The position numbers and the translations under genes are program-made. From Pseudoduganella rivuli (lineage in GTDB: Bacteria; Pseudomonadota; Gammaproteobacteria; Burkholderiales; Burkholderiaceae_D): a stretch of DNA of 64,000 nt. Numbering within the stretch: position 1 is the stretch's first letter; each line of letters begins with the position of its first letter. Location of the stretch: NCBI RefSeq assembly GCF_009674485.1, contig NZ_WKJJ01000014.1, positions 124,001 through 188,000 of the forward strand, read 5' to 3'. The notes beneath the pieces were generated by a model, which searched no databases, was not told where the DNA came from, and was given only the letters and a program-made list of their open reading frames with translations. Positions 8,130-16,633 of this stretch are shown one piece after another.

Positions 8130-10073
8130 TTATTTGAATACCGCGACGAAACCGCCGTGGGGTTGCAGCGTGACTTGAATCGGTTTGCCCGCCTGGATGG
8201 CTTGCTGCGTAAAGCTGCGCGGACCGTCGCCATCGGTCATCAGCGAACCTTCGCGGGCGCCGATGAACGACAGATCCAGCGTGACGGTTTTCGCGCCGTC
8301 TTCCGCGTTGATGCCCGCCACGTACCAGCTGTCGCCCGCCTTGCGGGCGATCACGGCATACTGGCCGGGGAAACCATCGATAAACTTGCTGTCATCCCAG
8401 CTGCGCGGCAACTCCTGCATGAACGCTTTCACGTAAGGCGGCACGGTGGCCATGCCTTCCGGGATTTCCGCGAAATGCTGGATGCCGGACAGGAACAGCA
8501 CGGACTCCGCCAGTTCAAAGCCGTTGCGCGTGGCGCGCTTGATGTTCGGGATGTCGCCGAAGACCACGGGCGTGAAGTCCATCGGGTCGAACAGGTTGCG
8601 GGCAAATGGCAGCATGGCCGCGTGCTTCACCACCGCGTCCTGGTTGGCTTGCTCGAACGTGGCGAACTCGAAGCCCCGGATGGATTCCATCGTCATCAGG
8701 TTCGGATACGTGCGCGCCCAGCCGCGCGGCAGGGTCGCGCCATGGAAATTCACCAGCAAGCCGTACTCCGCCGCATCCTTGAGGATGTCGATGTAGTACG
8801 CGATCATCGACTTGCCGTCGCCGGCGAAGAAGTCGACCTTCACGCCCTTGACGCCCATGTCGCGCAACTTAGCGAATTCCGCGCGGCGCGCATCGCGCTC
8901 CAGCAGCTTGCCTTTCGGCGAGTATTCCGTCTTGTTCCACGGGCCGGACGAGTTGTACCAGACCAGCACGCCGACCTTTTTCGATGCGCCGTACTGCGCC
9001 AGTTCCCGCACCTTGTCGTAGCCGATCTTGCGGTCCCAGTCGGCATCGATCAGCGTGTAATCCCAACGCATGTCGGCCGCGTAATCGATGAATTTCTTTT
9101 GCACGTCGTAGACCGTGGCGTCATCCTTGAGGATCGCCCAGCTCCACGAAGCGTGGCCCGGCTGCCCCATCGGCGCGCCAACGGCAGGCGCGGCCAGGTC
9201 CGTGCCCAGGGTGGAATCGGCCACCTGCGCCAGCGAACCGATCGCCATCACGCGCCATGGCGACGTCAGCGTGCCCGTGGTTTGCGCCAGCAGCGCGCCA
9301 TCGGTAAACACTTCCGGCTTGGCCGGGCCGCCGATGCGGTATACGCCGTTCGGCGATTGCGCCTGCAGGCGCGACGCGTGGAAGGTGCCGTCCATGCCGG
9401 CTTCCGTCAGCGCCACCCACGTGTCTCCCGTCTTGAACAGGGCCGGGAATGCCCATCCGGCCAGCGGCGAAGGCGTGCCGACGGGAACGCCCATCTTGTA
9501 CAGCTCTTCGTAGGACGGATTGGTGTTGGCCCATCCGGTTTGCGCCACGGACATCGGTTGCAGCCAGCCTTGCGCGGATTTGGCGAAGGCGAAGCTGGTG
9601 GCTTCGTCGATGAATTTCTTGTTCGGCAGCGACGGCTCCGCCACCGTGTAGCGGAACGCCACGCCGCCGTCCGACACGCGGAACGTTACGGCGATGCGCT
9701 GCTTGCGGGCGTTTTCCAGCGTATACGTCTGTTCGCTGGCCGTGTATTGGATGTGGCGGCGCTTGCCGACCGCCATGTCATAACTGTCGGCGACGCGGAC
9801 CGCGTCCGACGTTGCCGCAAGTTTCAGCCCGCGCGAAAAATCCGCGCCTTGCAGGCGCAGGCCCAGCGCGGACGGCAGGATGACCGGCTTGCCGTCGCGC
9901 GCGACGGTATAGGTGGGCATGCCGCCCGGGCCGACCTTGACGTCGACGGCGAGGTGGCCATCGGGACTGGCCAGCGGCGCGGCGCAGGCATGGGAGGCAA
10001 CCAATGCAGCCATGGCCAGGACGGACAGCGGCAATGCGGGACGTGCAATGTGGTGGTGGATCATGTTCGTCAT
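8130..10073 (-). CDS. Secreted GH97 glycosidase, retaining type (alpha-galactosidase or beta-L-arabinopyranosidase)
   Basis: A protein of about 647 residues with a signal peptide (PLSVLAMAALVASHACA). Start choice is uncertain: GTG at 10103 and ATG at 10073 or 10064 are all in frame and none has a strong ribosome site; 10073 is used here. The domain order is that of GH97: N-terminal beta-supersandwich, a central barrel with DYTLIDADWD, GVLVWYNSSGPWN and VKGVKVDFFAGDGK, then MESIRG and a C-terminal beta domain. The Asp in VKVDFF sits where retaining GH97 members have their nucleophile (inverting SusB-like members use Glu residues elsewhere). Known retaining members are alpha-galactosidases, and at least one Bacteroides enzyme is a beta-L-arabinopyranosidase. 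The arabinan operon context makes the latter attractive but unproven. Confidence 0.85.
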   Translation of the reverse strand: MTNMIHHHIARPALPLSVLAMAALVASHACAAPLASPDGHLAVDVKVGPGGMPTYTVARDGKPVILPSALGLRLQGADFSRGLKLAATSDAVRVADSYDMAVGKRRHIQYTASEQTYTLENARKQRIAVTFRVSDGGVAFRYTVAEPSLPNKKFIDEATSFAFAKSAQGWLQPMSVAQTGWANTNPSYEELYKMGVPVGTPSPLAGWAFPALFKTGDTWVALTEAGMDGTFHASRLQAQSPNGVYRIGGPAKPEVFTDGALLAQTTGTLTSPWRVMAIGSLAQVADSTLGTDLAAPAVGAPMGQPGHASWSWAILKDDATVYDVQKKFIDYAADMRWDYTLIDADWDRKIGYDKVRELAQYGASKKVGVLVWYNSSGPWNKTEYSPKGKLLERDARRAEFAKLRDMGVKGVKVDFFAGDGKSMIAYYIDILKDAAEYGLLVNFHGATLPRGWARTYPNLMTMESIRGFEFATFEQANQDAVVKHAAMLPFARNLFDPMDFTPVVFGDIPNIKRATRNGFELAESVLFLSGIQHFAEIPEGMATVPPYVKAFMQELPRSWDDSKFIDGFPGQYAVIARKAGDSWYVAGINAEDGAKTVTLDLSFIGAREGSLMTDGDGPRSFTQQAIQAGKPIQVTLQPHGGFVAVFK

Positions 10074-10181
10074 CGAAGGTTGGCATGTGAACGGACGCCG
10101 CACCGGCGACGATTCGGCGGTGCGTACGCTGCTACTTCTGCTGATAACGCGGGCGGGCAGGCCGTCAGCCTGCCACGGGGA

Positions 10182-10949
10182 TTACACCCAGCCCGCGTCG
10201 ACGATGAATTCCTGCGCGGTGCACATGGCGCTGTCGTCCGCCGCCAGGAACAGCACCATCGAGGAAATGTGTTCAGGCTTCAGCTTGCCCGGCAGGCATT
10301 GCATGCGCTTGATTTCCTCTTCGGCCGCCTCGTCGACCCACAGGTCGATCTGGCGCTGGGTCATGACCCATCCCGGCGTCACGGTATTGACGCGGATATT
10401 GTGCGGGCCCAGGTCGCGCGCGAGGTTGCGCGTCAGGCCGATGACGGCCGACTTGGTGGTGGCGTAGACGGGATAGCCGGCGCCCTTGGCTTTCCACGAA
10501 ATCGAACTGATATTGATGATGGAACCGCCGCCTTTTTTCTTCATGCCCGGCAACACGGCCTGACAGGTGAAGAACATCGGGCGCTGATTGATGGCGATGC
10601 GTTCGTTCCAGTATTCGAGCGTGACGTCTTCGATATTGTGGCGCTGGTCGTTGGCGGCATTGTTGACCAGCACGTCGAAGTCGCCCAGCTCTTCCGCGCA
10701 TTCGGCCATGGCCGCTTGCAGCGCGGGAATATTCGTGATGTCGCAATAGCGGAATTGCGGCGTCTGGTAGCCGGCGGCGCGCAGGCGCTCGACCAGGGCC
10801 AGGCTGGCGTCCCTGGCGATGTCGACGAAGGCGACGGATGCGCCCTGCGCGGCAAACGCTTCCACCAGCGATTCGCCGATGCCGGTGCCGCCGCCCGTGA
10901 TGAATACGCGCTTGCCTTGCAAGCTGCCGAATTTGGCCAGATTTGTCAT
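10182..10949 (-). CDS. SDR-family NAD(P)-dependent L-arabinose/D-xylose 1-dehydrogenase
   Basis: 255-residue classical short-chain dehydrogenase. The cofactor motif TGGGTGIG is at residues 18-25, NNAAND at 97-101 and the catalytic YATTK at Tyr162/Lys166 with Ser148/149 upstream. Segments such as MKKKGGGSIINISSISW and the C-terminal DAGWV closely resemble the Caulobacter xylose 1-dehydrogenase. With the arabinonate dehydratase, AraD1 and semialdehyde dehydrogenase genes upstream, oxidation of L-arabinose to L-arabinolactone is the expected first step of the pathway. An AGGAG site precedes the ATG. The choice between arabinose, xylose and galactose as main substrate is inference. Confidence 0.85.
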   Translation of the reverse strand: MTNLAKFGSLQGKRVFITGGGTGIGESLVEAFAAQGASVAFVDIARDASLALVERLRAAGYQTPQFRYCDITNIPALQAAMAECAEELGDFDVLVNNAANDQRHNIEDVTLEYWNERIAINQRPMFFTCQAVLPGMKKKGGGSIINISSISWKAKGAGYPVYATTKSAVIGLTRNLARDLGPHNIRVNTVTPGWVMTQRQIDLWVDEAAEEEIKRMQCLPGKLKPEHISSMVLFLAADDSAMCTAQEFIVDAGWV

Positions 10950-10987
10950 GTTGTCTCCTGAATCTTATTGTAACTCTGCGTGATGCT

Positions 10988-11021
10988 GGCGGCTTCCGCG
11001 TTGCGGAAACCGCCCTACGGG
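10988..11021. repeat. Dispersed palindromic (REP-like) element, copy B
   Basis: GGCGGCTTCCGCGTTGCGGA then AACCGCCCTACGGG: the same unit as at 4930-4960, with stem GGCGGCTTCCGC / GCGGAAACCGCC around a short loop. It lies between the aldose dehydrogenase and the semialdehyde dehydrogenase genes of one operon. Confidence 0.7.
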
Positions 11022-11078
11022 TTCGCCGCCGGCGGCATGGCGACCAATGCGGCCTGTGACGCGCCGCCAACTCCGTTG

Positions 11079-11107
11079 GGCGGTTTAAGCGGAACGCTTA
11101 AGCCGCC
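11079..11107. repeat. Hairpin related to the dispersed palindrome
   Basis: GGCGGTTTAAGCG, loop GAA, CGCTTAAGCCGCC gives a 13-bp stem with one mismatch just after the semialdehyde dehydrogenase stop codon (minus strand). It carries the same GGCGG/CCGCC ends as the copy 60 bp away and may be its divergent partner. There is no T-run, so it is not called a terminator; it could stabilise the upstream mRNA segment. Confidence 0.5.
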
Positions 11108-11127
11108 ATGCGTGCTTACCTCTACTG

Positions 11128-12717
11128 TTACGCCTTGCCCAGCGCGCCATCAACCCGGCGCCAGATACCGGACGGATTACCATCGCGCAACGACTCAGGC
11201 AACAGCGCCTGCGCCAGGTTCTGGTAGCAGACCGGACGCAGGAAGCGGTTGATGGCGCCGGTACCCACCGACGTGCTGCGGCCATCGGCCGTGGCCGGGA
11301 ACGGGCCGCCGTGCACCATCGCGGTCGACACTTCGACACCGGTCGGGAAACCATTGGCCAGGATACGGCCGACTTTGCGTTCCAGCACCGGCAGCAATTG
11401 TTCGGCAGCGGCGAAGTCGCCTTCATCCAGCTGCAGGGTTGCCGTCAACTGGCCTTCCAGGCGTTCCGTGACCGCCACCATTTCCGCCACGTCCGCGCAC
11501 GCGATCAGCATCGACGACGGACCGAACACTTCTTCATGCAGCGCATGGGTGGCGAGGAAGTCCGCCGCCTTGGTCTGGAACAGCGCGGGCGCGCCCTTGC
11601 CGCTTTCCTGCACCGTGCTGTCGTTGCTGTTGATGAGCGTCGTCACGCACGACTGGCCGGCCAGCGAAGCCACGCCGCGCTGGAACGATCCGGCGATGCC
11701 GGGCGTCAGCATGGTGGCGCCCTGCACGTCGCCCAGCGCTTCGGCGGCAACGGCGGCAAAGCGGTCGAACGCCGCACCGGCCAGGCCCAGCACCAGGCCG
11801 GGATTGGTGCAGAACTGGCCGACACCCATGGTCAGCGAACCGGCAAAGCCTTTGGCAATCTCGTCGCCACGGGCCGCCAGCGCTTCCGGCAACAGGTAGA
11901 CTGGATTGATGCTGCTCATTTCAGCGTAGACGGGAATCGGTTGCGGACGCGCGGCCGCCACGGCCATCAGCGCGGTGCCGCCGGAGCGGGAACCCGTGAA
12001 GCCGACCGCCTGGATGGCGGGATGCGCCACCAGCGCCTGGCCGATGCCGTTGCCGGTGCCCGTCAACAGCGCGAACACGCCGGCCGGCAAGCCGCACAGT
12101 TCCACGGCCTTGACGATGGCGCGCGCCACCAGTTCCGACGTGCCGGGGTGCGCCGAGTGGGCCTTCAGCACCACGGGGCAACCGGCCGCCAGTGCGGACG
12201 CGGTATCGCCGCCCGCCACGGAAAACGCCAGCGGGAAATTACTTGCCGCGAAAACAGCCACCGGGCCGACCGGGATCATGCGCATGCGCAAGTCCGGGCG
12301 CGGCGGCGTGCGCTGCGGCAGCGCGGTATCGATGCGGGCGTCGCGCCACGAACCTTCGCGCAGCAGGTCGGCGAACAGTTTCAACTGGTTGCAGGTGCGG
12401 CCACGCTCACCTTCCAGGCGCACGCGGGGCAAGCCCGATTCCGCCATTGCGCGTTCGATCAGCGTATCGCCCAGCGCCATGATTTCCGCGGCGATGGTTT
12501 CCAGGAAGTCGGCGCGCTTCGCATCCGGCACGGCGCGGAACGTATCGAAGGCGGCGCCGGCCAGCGCGCACGCTTCGTTGATCTGTTCCACGTCGACCAT
12601 GTGGAACGACGGTTCCAGGTGCTTGCGCTGCGATGGATCGAAGGCCTGGAACGAACCGCCGTTGCCTTGCACGGCCTGGCCGTTGATGAATGCTTGTCCG
12701 GTTACAGTCGTGCTCAC
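11128..12717 (-). CDS. Alpha-ketoglutarate semialdehyde dehydrogenase (2,5-dioxovalerate dehydrogenase)
   Basis: 529-residue aldehyde dehydrogenase starting at GTG, whose last bases form the stop of the upstream gene (GTGA overlap), so the two are translationally coupled. Catalytic Cys303 lies in GQFCTNPG, general base Glu266 in VYAEMSSINP, and the nucleotide-binding region includes GFTGSRSGG. The length and the EMSSINPV and VGQFCTNPG segments are those of sugar-pathway KGSADH enzymes rather than of general aldehyde dehydrogenases. It oxidises alpha-ketoglutarate semialdehyde to alpha-ketoglutarate, the last step of non-phosphorylating pentose breakdown, feeding the TCA cycle. Cytoplasmic. 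Confidence 0.88.
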   Translation of the reverse strand: MSTTVTGQAFINGQAVQGNGGSFQAFDPSQRKHLEPSFHMVDVEQINEACALAGAAFDTFRAVPDAKRADFLETIAAEIMALGDTLIERAMAESGLPRVRLEGERGRTCNQLKLFADLLREGSWRDARIDTALPQRTPPRPDLRMRMIPVGPVAVFAASNFPLAFSVAGGDTASALAAGCPVVLKAHSAHPGTSELVARAIVKAVELCGLPAGVFALLTGTGNGIGQALVAHPAIQAVGFTGSRSGGTALMAVAAARPQPIPVYAEMSSINPVYLLPEALAARGDEIAKGFAGSLTMGVGQFCTNPGLVLGLAGAAFDRFAAVAAEALGDVQGATMLTPGIAGSFQRGVASLAGQSCVTTLINSNDSTVQESGKGAPALFQTKAADFLATHALHEEVFGPSSMLIACADVAEMVAVTERLEGQLTATLQLDEGDFAAAEQLLPVLERKVGRILANGFPTGVEVSTAMVHGGPFPATADGRSTSVGTGAINRFLRPVCYQNLAQALLPESLRDGNPSGIWRRVDGALGKA

Positions 12718-13706
12718 AGTGCGTTTACCTTTGCATACTTGGTTTCAATAACTTCCAGCTTGTTGCGCAGCGCCGGGCCGAATGCCGGGGACTCGATTTC
12801 AAAGGTCTCGCCGGCCTGCACGCTGATGTTGTCGGCCACGCTCAGGGTCGCCGTGCCGAAGAAATGGATGTGCACGTCGCCCGGACGGTTGAACAAACCA
12901 TACTTGAAGTGGTGGTATTCCAGGTTTTCAATGGTGTGCGACATGTTTTGTTCGCCGCTGACAAACGCTTTTTCCCAGCGCACTTTGCCTTCCTTGTCGA
13001 GGATGCGGGACACGCCGGAGACATGCTGCGGCAACTCACCCACCAGCAGCGCCGGGCCGAGGCCGCACACGCGCAGTTTCGAGTGGGCCAGGTACAGGTA
13101 ATTCTGGCGCTCCGTCACGTGGTCGGAGAATTCATTGCCGATCGCAAAGCCCACACGGTATGGCTGGCCATCGTCGCCAATCACGTACAGGCCGGCGATT
13201 TCCGGCTCTTCACCGCCGTCCAGCGCGAAGTCCGGCATCTTCAAAGCTTCGCCGTTGGCCGCCACGATGGAACCGTCGCCCTTGTAAAACCATTCCGGCT
13301 GCACGCCAGGGGTGCCCGATGCGGGCTTGCCGCCTTCGACGCCCATGCGGAACATTTTCATCGAATCGCTCAGCGTTTCCACGTCGCCGCCGATTTTCTT
13401 GTGCATGGCGTCGCGGGTATCGGCGCTGCCCAGGTGGGTCAGGCCGGTGCCGCAAACGTAGGTGTGAGCGCTATCTTCGTGATCCAGCGGCGTCAGCAAA
13501 CGGCCGCCTGCCAATACGTCCGCATAAGCGTGGGTTTGCGCGCCGGCTTTGGATTGCGCCAGTTGCGCCAGGCTGGTTTTGCTGCGGATGGCTTCCTGCG
13601 CCAGTGCATAGGTGGTGGCCACGCCTTCGAGTTCGCGGATCGTGTCCTGCTCCAGCAGGCCGACGCGGCGTTCTCCGTTTTCTTTCTTGAACTGTACGAG
13701 CAACAT
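12714..13706 (-). CDS. araD1: AraD1-family 2-keto-3-deoxy-L-arabinonate dehydratase (FAH fold)
   Basis: 330 residues beginning MLLVQFKKENGERRVG after an AAGGA site; the frame extends further upstream but that part overlaps the preceding gene's coding end. The protein has a fumarylacetoacetate-hydrolase-type C-terminal domain with EPEIAGLYVIGDDGQPYRVGFA and GNEFSDHVTE supplying acidic metal ligands, and a late HIHFFGTATLS. This is the AraD1/GguC family found in pentose operons. The pathway step that fits is dehydration of 2-keto-3-deoxy-L-arabinonate to alpha-ketoglutarate semialdehyde, a role done by a DHDPS-type enzyme in Azospirillum. Its position between arabinonate dehydratase and the semialdehyde dehydrogenase supports this. 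The exact chemistry is inferred from family and context. Confidence 0.78.
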   Translation of the reverse strand: MLLVQFKKENGERRVGLLEQDTIRELEGVATTYALAQEAIRSKTSLAQLAQSKAGAQTHAYADVLAGGRLLTPLDHEDSAHTYVCGTGLTHLGSADTRDAMHKKIGGDVETLSDSMKMFRMGVEGGKPASGTPGVQPEWFYKGDGSIVAANGEALKMPDFALDGGEEPEIAGLYVIGDDGQPYRVGFAIGNEFSDHVTERQNYLYLAHSKLRVCGLGPALLVGELPQHVSGVSRILDKEGKVRWEKAFVSGEQNMSHTIENLEYHHFKYGLFNRPGDVHIHFFGTATLSVADNISVQAGETFEIESPAFGPALRNKLEVIETKYAKVNAL

Positions 13707-13722
13707 AACGTTTTTCCTTGAA

Positions 13723-15465
13723 TTAGTGCGAGTGCTTGGGAACCTTGGAGCCGCGCATGCCGACCAGGAAGTCGAAGTCGCAGCCTTCATCCGCTTGCAG
13801 CACGTGGTTGATGTACAGCTGCTGGTAACCGGACTTGGCGCCTTCGACGTGCTCTTCAGCGCGGGCCGCCAAGCGCTGCGCCATCTCCGCGTCGGAGATA
13901 TCGAGGTTCAGCTTGCCGTTGGCGCAATCGAGTTCCACGTAGTCGCCATCCCGGACAATGCCCAACGGACCGCCCGCCATGGCTTCCGGCGCCACGTGCA
14001 AGACCACGGTGCCATAAGCGGTGCCGCTCATGCGCGCGTCGGAGATGCGGACCATGTCCTTGACGCCTTGCGCCAGCAGTTTCGGTGGCAGGCCCATGTT
14101 GCCCACTTCCGCCATGCCCGGATAACCTTTCGGGCCGCAATTTTTCATGACCAGCACGGAATCCTTGTCCACATCCAGGTCCGGATCCATGATGCGTTCC
14201 TTGTAGTGTTCGAAGTTTTCAAACACGACGGCCTTGCCGCGGTGCTGCATCAGTTCCGGCGTCGCGGCCGATGGCTTCAGCACGGCGCCGCGCGGCGCCA
14301 GGTTGCCGCGCAGGATGCAGATGCCGCCATCGTCCAGCAGCGGCTTCGTCAGCGGACGGATCACTTCGTCGTCGTAGATCGGCGCATCCTTGCAGTTGTC
14401 CCACAGCGATTTGCCGTTCACGGTCAGCGCATTTTTGTGCATCACCAGGTCCGACTCGCCCAGGCGGCGGATCACGCCCGGCAGGCCGCCCGCATAGTAA
14501 AACTCTTCCATCAGGAAGCGGCCCGACGGCAGCAGGTCGACCACGGTTGGCGTGCCTTTGCCGACGCGGGTCCAGTCTTCCAGCTCCAGCGGCACGCCGA
14601 TGCGGCCCGCGATGGCTTTCAGGTGGATCACGGCGTTGGTGGAACCGCCGATGGCGGCGTTCACGCGGATCGCGTTCTCAAACGCTTCCTTGGTCAGGAT
14701 CTTCGACAGGCGCAGGTCTTCCCACACCATGTCCACGATACGCATGCCGGACATGTGGGCCAGCACATAGCGGCGCGCATCGACGGCGGGAATCGCGGCA
14801 TTGTGCGGCAAGGTCGTGCCCAGCGCTTCGGCCATGCAGGCCATGGTGGACGCGGTACCCATCGTGTTGCAGGTGCCGGCGGAGCGCGAGTGGCCCGCTT
14901 CGGCCGCGAGGAAATCGTGCATCGAGATTTCGCCGCCTTTGACTTGTTCGTGCAACTGCCAGACGGCGGTGCCGGAACCGATGCTCTTGCCGTTCAGCTT
15001 GCCGTTCAGCATCGGGCCGCCCGACACGACGATCGCGGGAATATCGCAGCTGGCGGCGCCCATCAGCAGGGCCGGTGTGGTCTTGTCGCAGCCGACCAGC
15101 AGCACTACCGCATCCATCGGATTGCCGCGGATCGACTCTTCCACGTCCATGGCCGCCAGGTTACGGGTCAGCATAGCCGTCGGGCGCAGGTTCGATTCGC
15201 CACTGGAAAACACGGGGAATTCCACCGGGAAGCCGCCCGCCTCCAGGATGCCCCGCTTGACGTGCTCGGCCAGCTTGCGGAAATGCGCATTGCACGGAGT
15301 CAGTTCGGACCACGTATTGCAAATGCCGATGATGGGTTTGCCCTGAAATTCATGGTCGGGAATGCCCTGGTTTTTCATCCAGCTGCGATACATGAAACCG
15401 TTTTTGTCCTGCGTACCGAACCACTCGGCAGAGCGCAGGGCTACTTTCTTCTTAGTCTCCGACAT
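13723..15465 (-). CDS. L-arabinonate dehydratase (IlvD/Edd family, 2Fe-2S)
   Basis: 580 residues, first gene of the nine-gene arabinose operon, with a GGAG site 8 bp before the ATG. Cys58 (TPCNAHF), Cys126 (LVGCDKTTP) and Cys199 (AGTCNTMG) are spaced exactly as the [2Fe-2S] ligands of the Rhizobium leguminosarum L-arabinonate dehydratase, and SDARMSGTAYG carries the catalytic serine. The family converts L-arabinonate (often also D-fuconate or other sugar acids) to 2-keto-3-deoxy-L-arabinonate using Mg2+ and the iron-sulfur cluster. Closely related enzymes take D-xylonate; the arabinan-hydrolase neighbours favour arabinonate. Cytoplasmic. Confidence 0.9.
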   Translation of the reverse strand: MSETKKKVALRSAEWFGTQDKNGFMYRSWMKNQGIPDHEFQGKPIIGICNTWSELTPCNAHFRKLAEHVKRGILEAGGFPVEFPVFSSGESNLRPTAMLTRNLAAMDVEESIRGNPMDAVVLLVGCDKTTPALLMGAASCDIPAIVVSGGPMLNGKLNGKSIGSGTAVWQLHEQVKGGEISMHDFLAAEAGHSRSAGTCNTMGTASTMACMAEALGTTLPHNAAIPAVDARRYVLAHMSGMRIVDMVWEDLRLSKILTKEAFENAIRVNAAIGGSTNAVIHLKAIAGRIGVPLELEDWTRVGKGTPTVVDLLPSGRFLMEEFYYAGGLPGVIRRLGESDLVMHKNALTVNGKSLWDNCKDAPIYDDEVIRPLTKPLLDDGGICILRGNLAPRGAVLKPSAATPELMQHRGKAVVFENFEHYKERIMDPDLDVDKDSVLVMKNCGPKGYPGMAEVGNMGLPPKLLAQGVKDMVRISDARMSGTAYGTVVLHVAPEAMAGGPLGIVRDGDYVELDCANGKLNLDISDAEMAQRLAARAEEHVEGAKSGYQQLYINHVLQADEGCDFDFLVGMRGSKVPKHSH

Positions 15466-15532
15466 GCAAATTTCTCCTGTAGTTGTCCCGCTCTGGCCGC
15501 TAGAGGCGCACGGCGCGGGTTGCGATGTAGGA

Positions 15533-15587
15533 ATACTAAAGCTGCTATCGATATGTTTCCAATGAATTAAAAATCAAAATCGATATT
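15533..15587 (-). promoter_or_regulatory. Putative promoter and ATATCGAT operator motifs of the arabinose operon
   Basis: Reading the minus strand, TTGGAA (15562-15557) and TTAGTA/TAGTAT (about 15539-15533) are spaced 17-18 bp and are the best -35/-10 pair ahead of the dehydratase gene. A perfect TATCGATA palindrome sits in the spacer (15546-15553), and a second AATCGATATT lies upstream of the -35 (15577-15587). Similar CGATATC half-sites occur ahead of the TonB receptor gene (28836-28853), suggesting a shared sugar-responsive regulator. The motif has not been tested and no regulator beside it is an obvious reader. Confidence 0.4.
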
Positions 15588-15614
15588 AAAAATGGTATCA
15601 ACACAAGAAAAGCA

Positions 15615-15637
15615 CATGGCGCCATCAAGGCGCCATG
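15615..15637 (-). terminator. Likely terminator of the small secreted-protein gene
   Basis: Perfect 9-bp stem CATGGCGCC / GGCGCCATG with a 5-base loop, followed on the minus strand by TGCTTTTCTTG. It lies 28 bp after the stop of the gene at 15665-16024 and upstream of the arabinose promoter, so it would separate the two transcription units. The T-tract is interrupted, hence moderate confidence. Confidence 0.55.
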
Positions 15638-15664
15638 GATTGCAAGGCCGAACCAGCTGCCGGC

Positions 15665-16024
15665 TTAGTCCCACAACAGTTTATTGACGGTGCGCGAGGC
15701 GCCCAGCAGGCCGGCGTTGGTGCCATCCAGGCACGACGGCCACTCGATCCGGTCCTTCAGCGCCACGCAGTAATGCAGGCGGCCACCGGGATTTTTCAGC
15801 TCGATGGTGCCGCCGCTGGCAATCCGGTGCGTCACCGGGCTGGTGTCACCCTGGATGCCCGTCATGACGGTGCAGCCGCCGCTGGTCGATTCCACGCATG
15901 TGATGCTGGAGGTTTCAATGTCGTCGGCGGCAACCTTGAATTTCAGGGTACTGATGGCGGCCGTGGCCGGGGTACACAACAATGCGCCGGCGAGCAGCGC
16001 GGCGGCGGCAGGATTGCGGATCAC
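15665..16024 (-). CDS. Small secreted cysteine protein, unknown function (paralogue 1)
   Basis: 119 residues starting at GTG with an AAGGAG site 5 bp upstream. Residues 1-22 are a signal peptide (LLAGALLCTPATA), so the mature protein is about 97 residues, exported, with four cysteines (SITC, GGCT, HYC, PSC) able to form two disulfides. It is a close paralogue of the next gene (16158-16517): the run GGTIELKNPGGRLHYCV is identical, all four cysteines are conserved and both end in VNK(L/V)LWD. I recognise no family. The fold is probably an all-beta periplasmic or secreted domain, by inference from the alternating pattern. Neighbouring genes give no functional clue. Confidence 0.72.
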   Translation of the reverse strand: MIRNPAAAALLAGALLCTPATAAISTLKFKVAADDIETSSITCVESTSGGCTVMTGIQGDTSPVTHRIASGGTIELKNPGGRLHYCVALKDRIEWPSCLDGTNAGLLGASRTVNKLLWD

Positions 16025-16157
16025 GGTGTCTCCTTCTTATGAGGTTGTACCCTTTTCGGGCTTGTCCTCCCATTGTTGTCCGCCAACCGCTCAGGTACTA
16101 ATCAATTTTTTGACTAAAGCAATATCAAAAATGGCATAGCTCGGCGCCGCATCCGGC

Positions 16158-16517
16158 TCAATCCCACAGGACTTTATTGACGGTGCGTGTGGCATTCAGC
16201 AGGCCGGTATCGGAACCGCTCAGGCACGATGGCCACTCGACCTGGTCCTTGACGGTGACGCAATAGTGCAGCCGGCCGCCCGGATTTTTCAATTCGATGG
16301 TGCCGCCGGTGGCGATACGGTGCATGGCGGGGTGAAGGTCTTGCTGCGCACCGGTGGCGAGCGTGCAGGCGCCGCCGGTGGCTTCCATGCAGGTGATGCT
16401 GGCCATTTCGTCCGGCTCCACCGCGATCCTGAATTTCAGGGTGCTGACGGCGGCGAGGGCCGGGAGGCACAGCAAGGCGCCGGCAAGCAGTGCAGCGACA
16501 GCTGGATGGCGTTTCAT
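16158..16517 (-). CDS. Small secreted cysteine protein, unknown function (paralogue 2)
   Basis: 119 residues with an ATG preceded by GGAG, the leader resembling that of the downstream paralogue. Signal peptide about residues 1-22 (LLAGALLCLPALA). The mature part has the four conserved cysteines (ITC, GACT, HYC, PSC) and the shared GGTIELKNPGGRLHYCV block. Divergence from paralogue 1 is concentrated in the first half of the mature domain. The gene pair is a tandem duplication separated by 133 bp with no other gene between, and each copy keeps its own ribosome site, so both are probably expressed. No known family or activity recognised. Confidence 0.72.
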   Translation of the reverse strand: MKRHPAVAALLAGALLCLPALAAVSTLKFRIAVEPDEMASITCMEATGGACTLATGAQQDLHPAMHRIATGGTIELKNPGGRLHYCVTVKDQVEWPSCLSGSDTGLLNATRTVNKVLWD

Positions 16518-16633
16518 GGCGTCTCCGGTTTAGGACTGACTTGCATATCCTCCCATGCATTGGCGCGCACGACAAATACCAACTGTCGCAATTGCAACAC
16601 ACCGCGCCAGTATCTGGCACGCCGCGCCCCGGA

